17,718 nt of DNA, from positions 1 through 17,718 of the forward strand of contig CAYLPT010000184.1 of assembly GCA_964385645.1 (NCBI GenBank), read 5' to 3'. This DNA is from CAYLPT01 sp964385645 (lineage in GTDB: Bacteria > Armatimonadota > Hebobacteria > Hebobacterales > Hebobacteraceae). A program made the translations under genes and the position numbers. Below the pieces are notes generated by a model. That model did no database searches, was not told where the DNA came from, and saw only the letters and a list, made by a program, of their open reading frames with translations. Below, one piece after another: positions 1 through 9,009 of this stretch (position 1 is the stretch's first letter; every line of letters begins with the position of its first letter).

Positions 1-1602
<1,602 letters not shown>

Positions 1603-1618
1603 TAGACTCGGTGTGGAA

Positions 1619-2188
1619 ATGTCCGAGCAGCAAGCCAACGACCTGACCATCGTCCGCTACGGCCACCCGGCCCTGCGGCAGCCCGCCGCCCGCGTGGGCC
1701 GCATCGGGGAGGAGGTCCGCAGGCTGGTCGCCGCCATGGTCAGGGCCATGCGCGCGGCCGGCGGCCTGGGCCTCGCCGCCAACCAGGTTGGGGTCCCCCG
1801 ACGCGTCGCGGTGGTCGAGTACGAGGGCAAGCTCATCTCCCTGGTTGACCCCGAGATCGTGAGCATGAAGGGCAGCCAACTCGCCGACGAGGGCTGCCTC
1901 AGCCTGCCCAAGCTCTACGGCCAGGTGGCCCGACCCACCCAGGTGGTCGTGCGAGCCCGCGATCTGTCCGGCCGACGCGTCAAGATCAAGGCCGAAGGGC
2001 TGCTCGCGCGGGCCCTCTGCCACGAGGTGGACCATCTCGAGGGCCGGCTGTTCGTGGACCGGGTCGAGGAGCCCAGCCTCTACTGGCTGATGGGCACGAA
2101 CGAGGAGGGCCATCCCCTTATCCAGCCTACCACCCTCGACGACGCGCTCAAGGTTTTCACCGCGGCTCACCGCCCCCGGGAGGCCTAG
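1619..2188 (+). CDS. def: Peptide deformylase
   Basis: Peptide deformylase is a cytosolic metalloenzyme that removes the formyl group from the N-terminal Met of new proteins; it works opposite to the fmt product encoded next. All three family motifs are present, numbered from the ATG at 1619: GGLGLAANQVG (residues 48-58), EGCLSLP with metal ligand Cys93, and HEVDH with ligands His135 and His139 and catalytic Glu136. Length is 189 aa, slightly longer than typical because of a C-terminal tail of about 30 residues after the HEVDH helix. A GTG at 1613 is an alternative start two codons upstream; neither has a clear Shine-Dalgarno site. Translation may be coupled to priA, or a weak promoter at 1580-1608 may give a nearly leaderless message. 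Confidence 0.97.
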   Translation: MSEQQANDLTIVRYGHPALRQPAARVGRIGEEVRRLVAAMVRAMRAAGGLGLAANQVGVPRRVAVVEYEGKLISLVDPEIVSMKGSQLADEGCLSLPKLYGQVARPTQVVVRARDLSGRRVKIKAEGLLARALCHEVDHLEGRLFVDRVEEPSLYWLMGTNEEGHPLIQPTTLDDALKVFTAAHRPREA

Positions 2189-3196
2189 GTGGCCGACTCG
2201 CTCAGGGTCGTCTTCCTGGGCGCCGCTGAGTTCGCGGTGCCCACTCTCCACGCCCTCGCCGCCGGGCCCCATGAGCTGTGCGCCGTCTTCACCCGCCCAG
2301 ACCGACCTGCCGGACGCGGCCGACGTCTGCGGGCCTCGCCAGTCAAGCGTGCCGCGGAGGCGCTGGGGCTGCCCGTGCATCAGCCCGCCCGCGTCAGCTC
2401 GCCCGCGGGGCTGGAGGCGGTCCAGGCCCTGGAGCCCGACGTGGTCTTCGTCGCCGCCTTCGGCGAGATCCTCAGCCCGGAGCTGCTCGCCGCGCCGCGC
2501 CTCGGTCCGGTGAACCTCCACGCCTCCCTCCTGCCCCGCTACCGCGGCGCCGCGCCCATCCAGCGCGCCCTGCTCGCCGGGGAGCGCGAGACCGGCGTCA
2601 CCCTCCAGTGGATGACCCCTGAGCTCGACGCGGGCGACATCATCCTCCAGCGCGCCACCCCCATCGGCCCCGAGGAGGGCTTCGGCTCCCTGCACGACCG
2701 CCTCGCTGCCCTTGGCGCCCAGGCCGCTGCAGAGGCCCTCGACCTCATCGCCCGGGGCGAGGCGCCCCGCCTGCCCCAGGCGCGCGAGCGGGCCACCTAC
2801 GCGCCCCCAATCCGCCGCGAGGAGCTCTTGCTCGACTGGCGCCGGCCGGCCGCCGAGCTGGCCCGCGTCGTCCGCGCCTTCTCGCCCCGGCCGGGCGCGC
2901 GCACAGGGCGGCAGGGGCGGCTGCTCAAGGTGATCGAGGCGCGGGCGCTGGCGCCCCCGGGCGAGCGAGGAGGAGTCCCGGGGCAGGTCATCGAAGTCGC
3001 CGGGGGAGGGTTCGTGGTGCAGACTGGCGAAGGTGGCTTGCTGGTCCTTCGCGTGCAGCCGGAGGCGGGGAAGGCGATGTCCGCCGCCGACTACCTGAAG
3101 GGCCATCGCCTGAGGCTGGGCGAGGTACTCGATCTCGAGCGGAGCGCGGGGCCGCCGGCCTCGTCGGGGCGGCGTCCGAGGGAGGGAACCCGCTAG
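2189..3196 (+). CDS. fmt: Methionyl-tRNA formyltransferase
   Basis: Fmt transfers a formyl group from 10-formyltetrahydrofolate to Met-tRNAfMet to make initiator tRNA. The N-terminal formyltransferase domain contains VNLHASLLPRYRGAAPI and LDAGD. The catalytic triad falls at Asn109, His111 and Asp147, the numbering I recall for the E. coli enzyme. The C-terminal OB-like domain includes GVPGQVIEV and ends near GHRLRLGEVL. About 20 polar residues follow (SAGPPASSGRRPREGTR), making it 335 aa, a little longer than usual. The GTG start directly abuts the def stop (TAG then GTG), with GGGAGG at 2178-2183 as ribosome binding site. It is almost certainly co-transcribed and coupled with def. Confidence 0.97.
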   Translation: MADSLRVVFLGAAEFAVPTLHALAAGPHELCAVFTRPDRPAGRGRRLRASPVKRAAEALGLPVHQPARVSSPAGLEAVQALEPDVVFVAAFGEILSPELLAAPRLGPVNLHASLLPRYRGAAPIQRALLAGERETGVTLQWMTPELDAGDIILQRATPIGPEEGFGSLHDRLAALGAQAAAEALDLIARGEAPRLPQARERATYAPPIRREELLLDWRRPAAELARVVRAFSPRPGARTGRQGRLLKVIEARALAPPGERGGVPGQVIEVAGGGFVVQTGEGGLLVLRVQPEAGKAMSAADYLKGHRLRLGEVLDLERSAGPPASSGRRPREGTR

Positions 3197-3570
3197 TGGG
3201 CGGAGGCGACGCGGAAGACATCGAGCGCCGTTGCGACCAGGCCATGGAGCTCAAGAACCAGGGGCGCTACGAGGAGGCAGAGGCCGAGTTTCACCGCCTG
3301 CTCGAGTGCCACCCGGACCACGCCCGCTCCCGCCTGGGCCTCGGTCTGGTGTACTGCTTCGTGGGCAAGTTCGACGAATCGCTGGCCGAACTCAAGCGCG
3401 CCGTCGAGATCGCCCCGGAGTGGGTTGAGGCCCACCTCAACCTGGCCAAGACCTATGCCATGCTCGGCATGTACGACGAGGCCCGCGTCGGCTTCCACCG
3501 CGTCCTCGAGCTCCACCCCGACCACCCCGAGGCCAAGAAGCAGCTCAGCTACTTCGAGGACCCCGCCTAG
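3196..3570 (+). CDS. Small TPR-repeat protein
   Basis: This 124-residue protein is made almost entirely of three 34-residue tetratricopeptide repeats. The repeat-ending prolines at 40, 74 and 108 are exactly 34 residues apart, and the repeats end CHPD, IAPE and LHPD. It has no signal peptide or membrane segment, so it is probably a cytosolic protein-protein adaptor; its partner cannot be told from sequence. The GTG start shares one base with the fmt stop (TAGTG) and has GGAGGG at 3181-3186, so it is the last gene of the priA-def-fmt run. A fragment of a larger TPR protein is unlikely because start, stop and repeat phasing are clean. Function is not assigned. Confidence 0.85.
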   Translation: MGGGDAEDIERRCDQAMELKNQGRYEEAEAEFHRLLECHPDHARSRLGLGLVYCFVGKFDESLAELKRAVEIAPEWVEAHLNLAKTYAMLGMYDEARVGFHRVLELHPDHPEAKKQLSYFEDPA

Positions 3571-3637
3571 CAGACGCCCACGCCCGCCGCCTCTCCGCCT
3601 TCGCTGCGTGCGGACCTTCCCCGCCCTCCAGCTCGCC

Positions 3638-3667
3638 TTGACACCCGCTGCACCCCCCGGCTATACT
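3638..3667 (+). promoter_or_regulatory. Near-consensus housekeeping sigma promoter for tgt
   Basis: A perfect -35 TTGACA (3638-3643) and a -10 TATACT (3662-3667) are separated by 18 nt in the 117-nt gap between the TPR gene and tgt. A start about 7 nt past the -10 would fall near 3674, only about 14 nt before the tgt ATG. No Shine-Dalgarno-like sequence lies in 3668-3687. I see no convincing terminator in 3571-3637. Confidence 0.8.
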
Positions 3668-3687
3668 CCGCGCCGACCCGCCAGTCC

Positions 3688-4788
3688 ATGCTCCAGTTCA
3701 CCCTGCACAACACCGACCCCACGGGGGCCCGCGCCGGCCGGCTCCAGATTCGCGGGCACACCCTCGACACCCCCGCCTTCCTGCCGGTGGCGACCCAGGG
3801 CAGTGTGAAGGCCCTCTGCCAGCGAGAGCTCGCCGCCCTTGGCGCGCAGATGCTGCTCGGCAACGCCTACCACCTCTACCTGCGCCCCGGCCTCGAGCTC
3901 ATCCAGCGGGCGGGCGGCCTGGCCCCCTTCATGGGTTGGCGCGGCGCGACCCTCACCGACAGCGGCGGCTACCAGGTGTTCAGCCTTGCCCCCCTGCTGG
4001 AGGTGAGCGAGGAGGGAGTCGCCTTTCGCTCCCACGTGGACGGCGCCGAGCACTTCCTCACCCCCGAGGCCGCCATCGAGATCCAGCACGCCCTCGACGC
4101 CGAGATCATCATGGCCTTCGACCAGCCAGTCGGCTACCCGGCCGACCGGGCGCGCGCGGCGGAGGCAACCGCGCGCTCGGACCGCTGGGCCGCGCGCTGC
4201 ATTGAGGCCCACCGCGGTCGCTCCACCCAGGCCCTCTTCGGCATCGTCCAGGGTGGCTTCGAGCTCGACCTGAGGGGAGACAGCGCCCGCCGCCTCACCG
4301 CCCTGCCCTTCGACGGCTGGGCCGTGGGCGGGCTCTCGGTCGGCGAGCCCAAGGACCTCACCTTCCGACTCGCCGCCCACACTGCCGCCCTCCTGCCCGC
4401 CGACAGGCCCCGCTACCTCATGGGCGTGGGCACGCCCCAGGACATCGTGCAGGGGGTGATGTGCGGCTACGACCTGTTCGACTGCGTTCTGCCCACCCGC
4501 CTTGGCCGGAATGGTACCGCCTACACCAGCCGAGGTAAGATCAACCTGAGGAACGCCCGCTACCGCGACGACTTTGGGCCCCTTGATCCAGAGTGCCAGT
4601 GTGAGGTGTGCGCGACCTACACCAGAGCCTACCTGCGCCATCTGCACCAGGCCGGCGAGATCCTCGCCGCGCGCTGCCTGAGCTACCACAACACCCACCT
4701 CTATCTGCGGCTCATGGAACAGATCAGAGGGGCCGTCGCGGCGGGAGACTACGCCGAGTTCGCGGCCCGGAGGAGCCTCTATGCCTGA
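3688..4788 (+). CDS. tgt: tRNA-guanine transglycosylase (queuine/preQ1 exchange)
   Basis: Tgt replaces guanine-34 in GUN-anticodon tRNAs with preQ1, the first tRNA-bound step toward queuosine. The 366 aa match the bacterial family: DSGGYQVFSL with Asp91, GIVQGG, the catalytic block FDCVLPTRLGRNG with nucleophile Asp265, and the zinc site CQCEVC followed by the distal His in LSYHNTHLY. The ATG at 3688 is the only reasonable start because no in-frame start codon lies between it and the promoter. There is no Shine-Dalgarno site, which fits a very short leader. The 3' end overlaps the following HD-domain gene by 8 nt, so the two are translationally linked. No other queuosine pathway gene is visible here. 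Confidence 0.97.
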   Translation: MLQFTLHNTDPTGARAGRLQIRGHTLDTPAFLPVATQGSVKALCQRELAALGAQMLLGNAYHLYLRPGLELIQRAGGLAPFMGWRGATLTDSGGYQVFSLAPLLEVSEEGVAFRSHVDGAEHFLTPEAAIEIQHALDAEIIMAFDQPVGYPADRARAAEATARSDRWAARCIEAHRGRSTQALFGIVQGGFELDLRGDSARRLTALPFDGWAVGGLSVGEPKDLTFRLAAHTAALLPADRPRYLMGVGTPQDIVQGVMCGYDLFDCVLPTRLGRNGTAYTSRGKINLRNARYRDDFGPLDPECQCEVCATYTRAYLRHLHQAGEILAARCLSYHNTHLYLRLMEQIRGAVAAGDYAEFAARRSLYA

Positions 4789-5449
4789 CCCGGTCACGCT
4801 CGAGGACGTGAAGCGCCGCCAGGACGTGAAGACCTACATCGCCCGCTGCGACCGCAACATGGAGGCGATCGGCTACACCGAGCACGGCTTCCGCCACTCC
4901 GAGATCACCGCCGAGCGGGCGCGCGCCATCATGCGCTCCTTGGGCCGCAGCCCGCGGGAGGCGGAGCTGGCCGCCATCGCCGGCTACCTGCACGACATCG
5001 GCAATGTTGCCACCCGCGAGGACCACGGACAGATCGCGGTGATGATCTCCTATGACATCCTCAAGGAGATGGGCATGCCGCCGGAGGAGCTGGCCGAGAT
5101 CATGGCCGGCGTCGGCAACCACGAGGAGCAGTACGGGGACCCCTTCGGCCCCGTGGCGGCGGCGGTCATCATCGCCGACAAGTCAGACGTCGCGCGCAGC
5201 CGGGTGCGCGACATCCACCCCTCCCGCTACGACGAGCACGACCGCGTCAACTACGCCACCATGTCCTCCGCCGTCAAGGTCAACGGCGAGCGCACCGTGG
5301 TCTCCCTTCACCTGGAGATTGACACCGAGATCGCCTCCATCATGGAGTACTTCGAGCTCTTCCTGCACCGCATGGTCATGTCCCGCCGCGCCGCCGAGGT
5401 CCTCGGCTGCCAGTTCGAGCTCATCATCAACGATACCAAGCTGCTCTAG
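4781..5449 (+). CDS. HD-domain phosphohydrolase of unknown substrate
   Basis: This 222-residue cytosolic protein is an HD-superfamily metal-dependent phosphohydrolase. Likely metal ligands are His39 (FRHSEIT), His71-Asp72 (GYLHDIGN), His82, His114 (GNHEEQ) and Asp133 (ADKSDVARSR). The extra histidines between the HD pair and the final Asp suggest a binuclear centre, as seen in some HD phosphodiesterases. The last 70 residues, after the HD core, form a mixed domain with KVNGERTVVSLHLEID that I do not recognise. The ATG overlaps the tgt stop (ATGCCTGA) and has a strong GGAGGA at 4769-4774. The tight coupling suggests a shared role with Tgt or simple co-expression. The substrate (nucleotide, cyclic nucleotide or RNA end) cannot be inferred. 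Confidence 0.85.
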   Translation: MPDPVTLEDVKRRQDVKTYIARCDRNMEAIGYTEHGFRHSEITAERARAIMRSLGRSPREAELAAIAGYLHDIGNVATREDHGQIAVMISYDILKEMGMPPEELAEIMAGVGNHEEQYGDPFGPVAAAVIIADKSDVARSRVRDIHPSRYDEHDRVNYATMSSAVKVNGERTVVSLHLEIDTEIASIMEYFELFLHRMVMSRRAAEVLGCQFELIINDTKLL

Positions 5450-5558
5450 CCGCGGCGGCCGCGCCTGCCGTGGGAGGTCCCTGTCGCGACCCGCTGGCGG
5501 CGCTCATGCCCCCGCCCCGATCGCCCTCCTGCCGCCCTTCAGGCACCCCTGGGCCCGG

Positions 5559-5588
5559 TTGCGCGGGGCGGGCTGAGCCTGCTATAAT
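5559..5588 (+). promoter_or_regulatory. Extended -10 promoter for the cinA-thpR-recA-recX operon
   Basis: TGC TATAAT at 5580-5588 is a perfect extended -10 element, with a partial -35 TTGCGC at 5559-5564 (18-nt spacer). The expected transcript start is near 5595, leaving a leader of about 60 nt before cinA. It lies in the 205-nt gap after the HD-domain gene. I found no GAAC-N4-GTTC type SOS operator around it. The only other structure in the gap is a 5-bp hairpin at 5451-5463 without a T tract. Confidence 0.75.
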
Positions 5589-5654
5589 GTGTGCCAACCG
5601 CACCCCGTGGGCTCCGGTCGGACCTGGATGGAGGAAGGGCCGCCGGAGGAACGG

Positions 5655-6908
5655 ATGCAGATAGAGCTGCTGTCGGTCGGGACCGAGCTGCTCCTGGGAG
5701 AAATCCTCGATACCAATGCGGCTTACCTGGCAGAGAAGCTATCCGGGCTGGGGATCAACGTCTACTACCAGACCACAGTCGGTGACAACCTCGAGCGACT
5801 GGCTGCCGCGCTGCACATCGCCCTGGCGCGAGCCGATGGCGTGCTCGCGACCGGGGGACTGGGGCCCACGGAGGATGATCTTACCGCAGCCGCCGTCGCC
5901 CGCGTCGCCGGCCTCGAGCTGGCCCTAGACGAGCAGGCGGCCGCCCGCATCCGGGCGTTCGCCCGCCAGCGTGGTCTAGCCTCGGCCGATGGGCTTCTCA
6001 AGCAGGCGCGCGTGCCCGCGGGCGCGCGCCCCATCCCCAACCCTGTCGGCACGGCCCCGGGTTTCATCCTCTCCACAGGCGGAAAGATCATCATCGCCCT
6101 CCCCGGCGTGCCCACCGAGATGACGGCGATGGCCGAGCAGACTGTCCTCCCCTACCTGGCCGAGCTCGCCGCCAGGGAGGGTGCCGCCACCATCGTCTCC
6201 CGCGTCCTACGCTTGGCCGGCATCGGAGAGTCGCAGGCCGAGGCGCAGCTTCAGGACCTCATCCAGGCCCAGAGCAACCCCACTATCGCCCCCCTCGCCA
6301 AGCCTGCCGAGGTCCGCATCCGCCTCACCGCTCGCGCCCCCGACCGGGCCGCCGCCTTGGAGATGATCCGGCCCCTCGAGCAGGAGATCAGGCGCCGCCT
6401 CGGCGAGCACATCTACGGGGCCGACGACGAGACCCTTGAGCAGCTCATAGGCGGCCTGCTCCGGGCTCGGGGCGAGACCCTTGCCCTCGCGGAGTCCTGC
6501 ACCGGCGGGCTCATCGGTCACCGCATCACCGCGGTCCCCGGCAGCTCGGCCTACCTGCTCGCCTCCCTCGTCACCTACGCCGATGAGGCGAAGGTGCGGT
6601 TCCTCGGGGTGCCGCCGCAGATGATCCGCGACCACGGCGCGGTCAGCGCCGAGGTCGCCCGGGCGATGGCCGCCGGGGCCCGGCGCGCCTGTGGGGCCGA
6701 CGTGGGGCTGTCTGTGACCGGGATCGCGGGGCCCACAGGCGCCACAGACAGCAAGCCGGTGGGGCTGACCTATGTGGCGGTCGCCGACGCCGACGGCGGC
6801 GAGGTCGAGGAGCACCACCTGCGGGGCGACCGGGCGATGGTCAAGGAGCGTGGGGCCCAGGCGGCCCTGTACCTGCTCCTGCGCCGGCTCAGGAGGCGGG
6901 CGGCGTGA
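5655..6908 (+). CDS. cinA: CinA: competence/damage-inducible protein with PncC-type amidase domain
   Basis: This two-domain CinA is 417 aa, the usual length. The N-terminal MoCF-like domain (about 1-170), which in studied homologues acts as ADP-ribose/NMN pyrophosphatase, has SVGTELLLGEI, GGLGPTEDD (67-75), NPVGTAPGF and PGVPTEM. The C-terminal nicotinamide-mononucleotide deamidase domain has ESCTGG with catalytic Ser281 and VTGIAGPTG. Together they would recycle NMN in pyridine nucleotide salvage; linkage to recA is ancient. I chose ATG 5655 because GGAGGA lies at 5645-5650 and the conserved N-terminus starts there. An in-frame ATG at 5628 would add nine residues, and a GTG at 5589 falls at the promoter. 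The stop overlaps the next start by 4 nt (GTGA). Confidence 0.96.
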   Translation: MQIELLSVGTELLLGEILDTNAAYLAEKLSGLGINVYYQTTVGDNLERLAAALHIALARADGVLATGGLGPTEDDLTAAAVARVAGLELALDEQAAARIRAFARQRGLASADGLLKQARVPAGARPIPNPVGTAPGFILSTGGKIIIALPGVPTEMTAMAEQTVLPYLAELAAREGAATIVSRVLRLAGIGESQAEAQLQDLIQAQSNPTIAPLAKPAEVRIRLTARAPDRAAALEMIRPLEQEIRRRLGEHIYGADDETLEQLIGGLLRARGETLALAESCTGGLIGHRITAVPGSSAYLLASLVTYADEAKVRFLGVPPQMIRDHGAVSAEVARAMAAGARRACGADVGLSVTGIAGPTGATDSKPVGLTYVAVADADGGEVEEHHLRGDRAMVKERGAQAALYLLLRRLRRRAA

Positions 6909-7474
6909 GCGAGAGCGTGCGCAGCTTCATCGCAGTCCCCGTGCCGGCCGAGACGGCATCCCGCCTCGCGGCGGCCCAGGAGCGCCTGCGCGCCTCCGGA
7001 GACGATATCAAATGGGTGCGCCCCGAGAGCATCCACCTGACGCTGAAGTTCCTGGGCGCCGTGGAGCCGGAACGCCTGCGTGCTTTGTGGCAGTCTCTAA
7101 GGGAGGCGCTCGCCGGCCAGAGGAGCTTCATGGCCCGCCTGCGGGGCCTGGGCGCTTTCCCGGGGCCAGCCCGAGCGCGGGTGGTATGGGCCGGGTTGGC
7201 GGAGGGAGCCGAGGAGCTGGGCGCCCTGGCGGCGCGGGTCGAGGAGGTGTGCGCCCAGCACGGCTTCCCACCTGAGGAGCGGCCCTTTCGGGCCCACCTC
7301 ACCCTGGGCCGGGTGCGCCGGCCGGCGCCGAACCCGGGCCTCGAGGCGGCCATCGCCGCCGGGGCCGACGCTGAGCTGGGGGAGGTCCCGGTGGAGCGGG
7401 TGCTGCTGATGAAGAGCGAGCTGAGGAGAGATGGAGCACGCTACCACGTGCTCGACGAGATAGCCCTGCTATGA
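6905..7474 (+). CDS. thpR: RNA 2',3'-cyclic phosphodiesterase (LigT/ThpR family)
   Basis: This is a member of the 2H phosphoesterase superfamily, 189 aa. Its two signature motifs are HLTLKFLG (His44) and AHLTLGRV (His131), and the N-terminus VRSFIAVPVP is typical of LigT/ThpR. Characterised members hydrolyse RNA 2',3'-cyclic phosphate ends to 2'-phosphates and in vitro ligate some tRNA halves through 2'-5' bonds. The GTG start overlaps the cinA stop by 4 nt; recA begins 10 nt after its stop. D. radiodurans also carries ligT between cinA and recA, so the position is conserved across distant lineages. Why an RNA-end enzyme travels with recA is not known. The family call is secure; the in vivo substrate is not. 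Confidence 0.95.
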   Translation: MSESVRSFIAVPVPAETASRLAAAQERLRASGDDIKWVRPESIHLTLKFLGAVEPERLRALWQSLREALAGQRSFMARLRGLGAFPGPARARVVWAGLAEGAEELGALAARVEEVCAQHGFPPEERPFRAHLTLGRVRRPAPNPGLEAAIAAGADAELGEVPVERVLLMKSELRRDGARYHVLDEIALL

Positions 7475-7484
7475 GGGAGGCAAC

Positions 7485-8537
7485 ATGCCCGAGCGCAAGA
7501 CCGAGAACAAGGACAAGGCGCTGGACCTGGCGCTGACCCAGATCCAGCGGCAGCATGGCAAAGGCGCCATCATGAGGCTGGGCTCCTCCCAGCGGCTGGC
7601 GGTGGACGTGATCCCCACCGGGTCCCTCAGCCTCGACATCGCGCTGGGCGTGGGCGGCATCCCCCGCGGGTTGATCACGGAGATCTACGGCAACGAGGGA
7701 TCGGGAAAGACGACGCTCGCCTACCACCTGATCGCGCAGGCCCAGCGCGCTGGCGGCACCGCGGCCTACATTGACGCCGAGCAGCGCATGGACCCGACCT
7801 ACGCGCAGGCCCTCGGCGTCAACCTCGATACCCTGCTCATCTCCCAGCCCCAGACGGGCGAGCAGGCGCTCGACATCGCCGACATCCTGGTGCGCTCCGG
7901 GGCCCTCGACATCTTCGTGGTGGACTCGGTGGCCGCGCTGGTGCCTCGCGCCGAGCTGGAGGGGGAGATGAGCGACGCCCACGTGGGCCTCCAGGCCCGC
8001 CTCATGTCCAAGGCCTTGCGCAAGGTCGCGCACTCCATCCGGCAGTCCAACACTGCCGGCGTGTTCCTCAACCAGATCCGGGAAAAGGTGGGCGTGATGT
8101 TCGGCAACCCGGAGGTGACCCCCGGCGGCCGGGCCCTGAAGTTCTGGTCCTCGGTGCGCATCGAGCTGCGCCGCATCGAGTCCCTCAAGCAGGGCAACGA
8201 GGTCGTTGGCGGCCGCTCCCGGGCCAAGGTTATCAAGAACAGCGTGGCGCCACCCTTCCGCCAGGCCGAGCTGGACATCATCTACGGGCGGGGCGTCTCG
8301 CGCGCAGGCAGCATCCTCGACAAGGGCCTGGAGCTCGACGTCATCTCGAAGTCGGGCGCCTTCCTCTCCTGGGGCGAGGTACGGCTGGGGCAGGGGCGGG
8401 AGAACGCCCGCTCCTTCCTGGAGGAGAACGCCGAGGTGGCCGACGAGCTGGAGGCAGAGATCAGGCGCCGCGCCGGGCTGGGCGCACGCCCCCCGCGGGA
8501 ATCGGAGCCCGATGAGGCGGAGAGCGAGCAGGGATAG
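7485..8537 (+). CDS. recA: Recombinase RecA
   Basis: RecA forms filaments on single-stranded DNA, performs strand exchange and triggers LexA self-cleavage. The protein is 350 aa, full length and intein-free. Walker A is GNEGSGKT (69-76, Lys75); the catalytic Glu99 lies in DAEQRMDP; Walker B Asp147 lies in FVVDSVAAL; loop L2 starts at Phe206 (FGNPEVTPGGRALKFW). The C-terminal tail is acidic (ESEPDEAESEQG), as usual. The Walker A of almost all RecA proteins reads GPESSGKT, and the catalytic block normally reads DAEHALDP, so this copy is atypical in both. ATG at 7485 is preceded by GGGAGG (7475-7480). It is co-transcribed with cinA and thpR, and no SOS box is visible upstream. Confidence 0.98.
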   Translation: MPERKTENKDKALDLALTQIQRQHGKGAIMRLGSSQRLAVDVIPTGSLSLDIALGVGGIPRGLITEIYGNEGSGKTTLAYHLIAQAQRAGGTAAYIDAEQRMDPTYAQALGVNLDTLLISQPQTGEQALDIADILVRSGALDIFVVDSVAALVPRAELEGEMSDAHVGLQARLMSKALRKVAHSIRQSNTAGVFLNQIREKVGVMFGNPEVTPGGRALKFWSSVRIELRRIESLKQGNEVVGGRSRAKVIKNSVAPPFRQAELDIIYGRGVSRAGSILDKGLELDVISKSGAFLSWGEVRLGQGRENARSFLEENAEVADELEAEIRRRAGLGARPPRESEPDEAESEQG

Positions 8538-9009
8538 CGGGGGACCGCTGGACGTGGAGGCGGCGCGGGAGAGGTGCCTGCGCCTGCTGTCCACCCGCGC
8601 CCGCTCGGAGGCCGAGCTGCGCAGCCGGCTGCGGAGGGCCGGCTTCTCGCCGCAGGTCGCCGAGGCCGCGCTGGAGCGGCTGCGCGGGGCGGGTCTGGTG
8701 GACGACGCAGAGTTCGCCCGCGCCTGGGTGGAGGCCCGGCGGGCGGCCGGCGGATCGGGGCCGGCGAAGCTGCGCTGGGAGCTGCGGCGCAAGGGCGTCG
8801 CCGAGGAGCTCATCCGGCGCTTTGTGGACGAGGCGCGCGACGAGCAGGCCGAGCTGGCCGACGCCCTCGCGCTGGCCCGTCGCCGGATGGCGCACGGGCC
8901 AGCCGACACCGCGGCCCTGGGAAGGCTGCGCCGGCTGCTCCTGCGGCGGGGCTACGGGGATGAGACGGTGGAGAGCGTGATGAGCCGGTACCTGTCGGAG
9001 GAGGGATGA
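8512..9009 (+). CDS. recX: RecA regulatory protein RecX
   Basis: RecX is a small helical protein that binds RecA filaments and modulates, usually limits, RecA activity. The 165-aa product shows three-helix repeats: RCLRLLSTRARSEAELRSRLRRAGF, VDDAEFARAWVEARRAAGGSGPAKLRWELRRKGV and LRRLLLRRGYGDETVESVM. The GSGPAKLRWELRRKG segment is characteristic of the family. I chose ATG 8512, which overlaps the recA 3' end by 26 nt and has GGAG at 8504-8507. GTG at 8554 is an alternative start with GGGGGA at 8539-8544, giving 151 aa and a 16-nt gap to recA. Position right after recA is the classical arrangement. The name is secure; the exact start is less so. Confidence 0.93.
   Translation: MRRRASRDSGGPLDVEAARERCLRLLSTRARSEAELRSRLRRAGFSPQVAEAALERLRGAGLVDDAEFARAWVEARRAAGGSGPAKLRWELRRKGVAEELIRRFVDEARDEQAELADALALARRRMAHGPADTAALGRLRRLLLRRGYGDETVESVMSRYLSEEG

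Noticed and set aside
5451..5463. CGCGG/CCGCG hairpin after the HD gene as terminator
   Set aside because: The stem is only 5 bp with no T tract; such a repeat is common by chance in this GC-rich DNA.
7467..7475. TGCTATGAG as an extended -10 promoter directly before recA
   Set aside because: Only 4 of 6 bases match in the hexamer and there is no -35. Transcription from it would begin past the recA ribosome-binding site, and the bases encode the thpR C-terminus.
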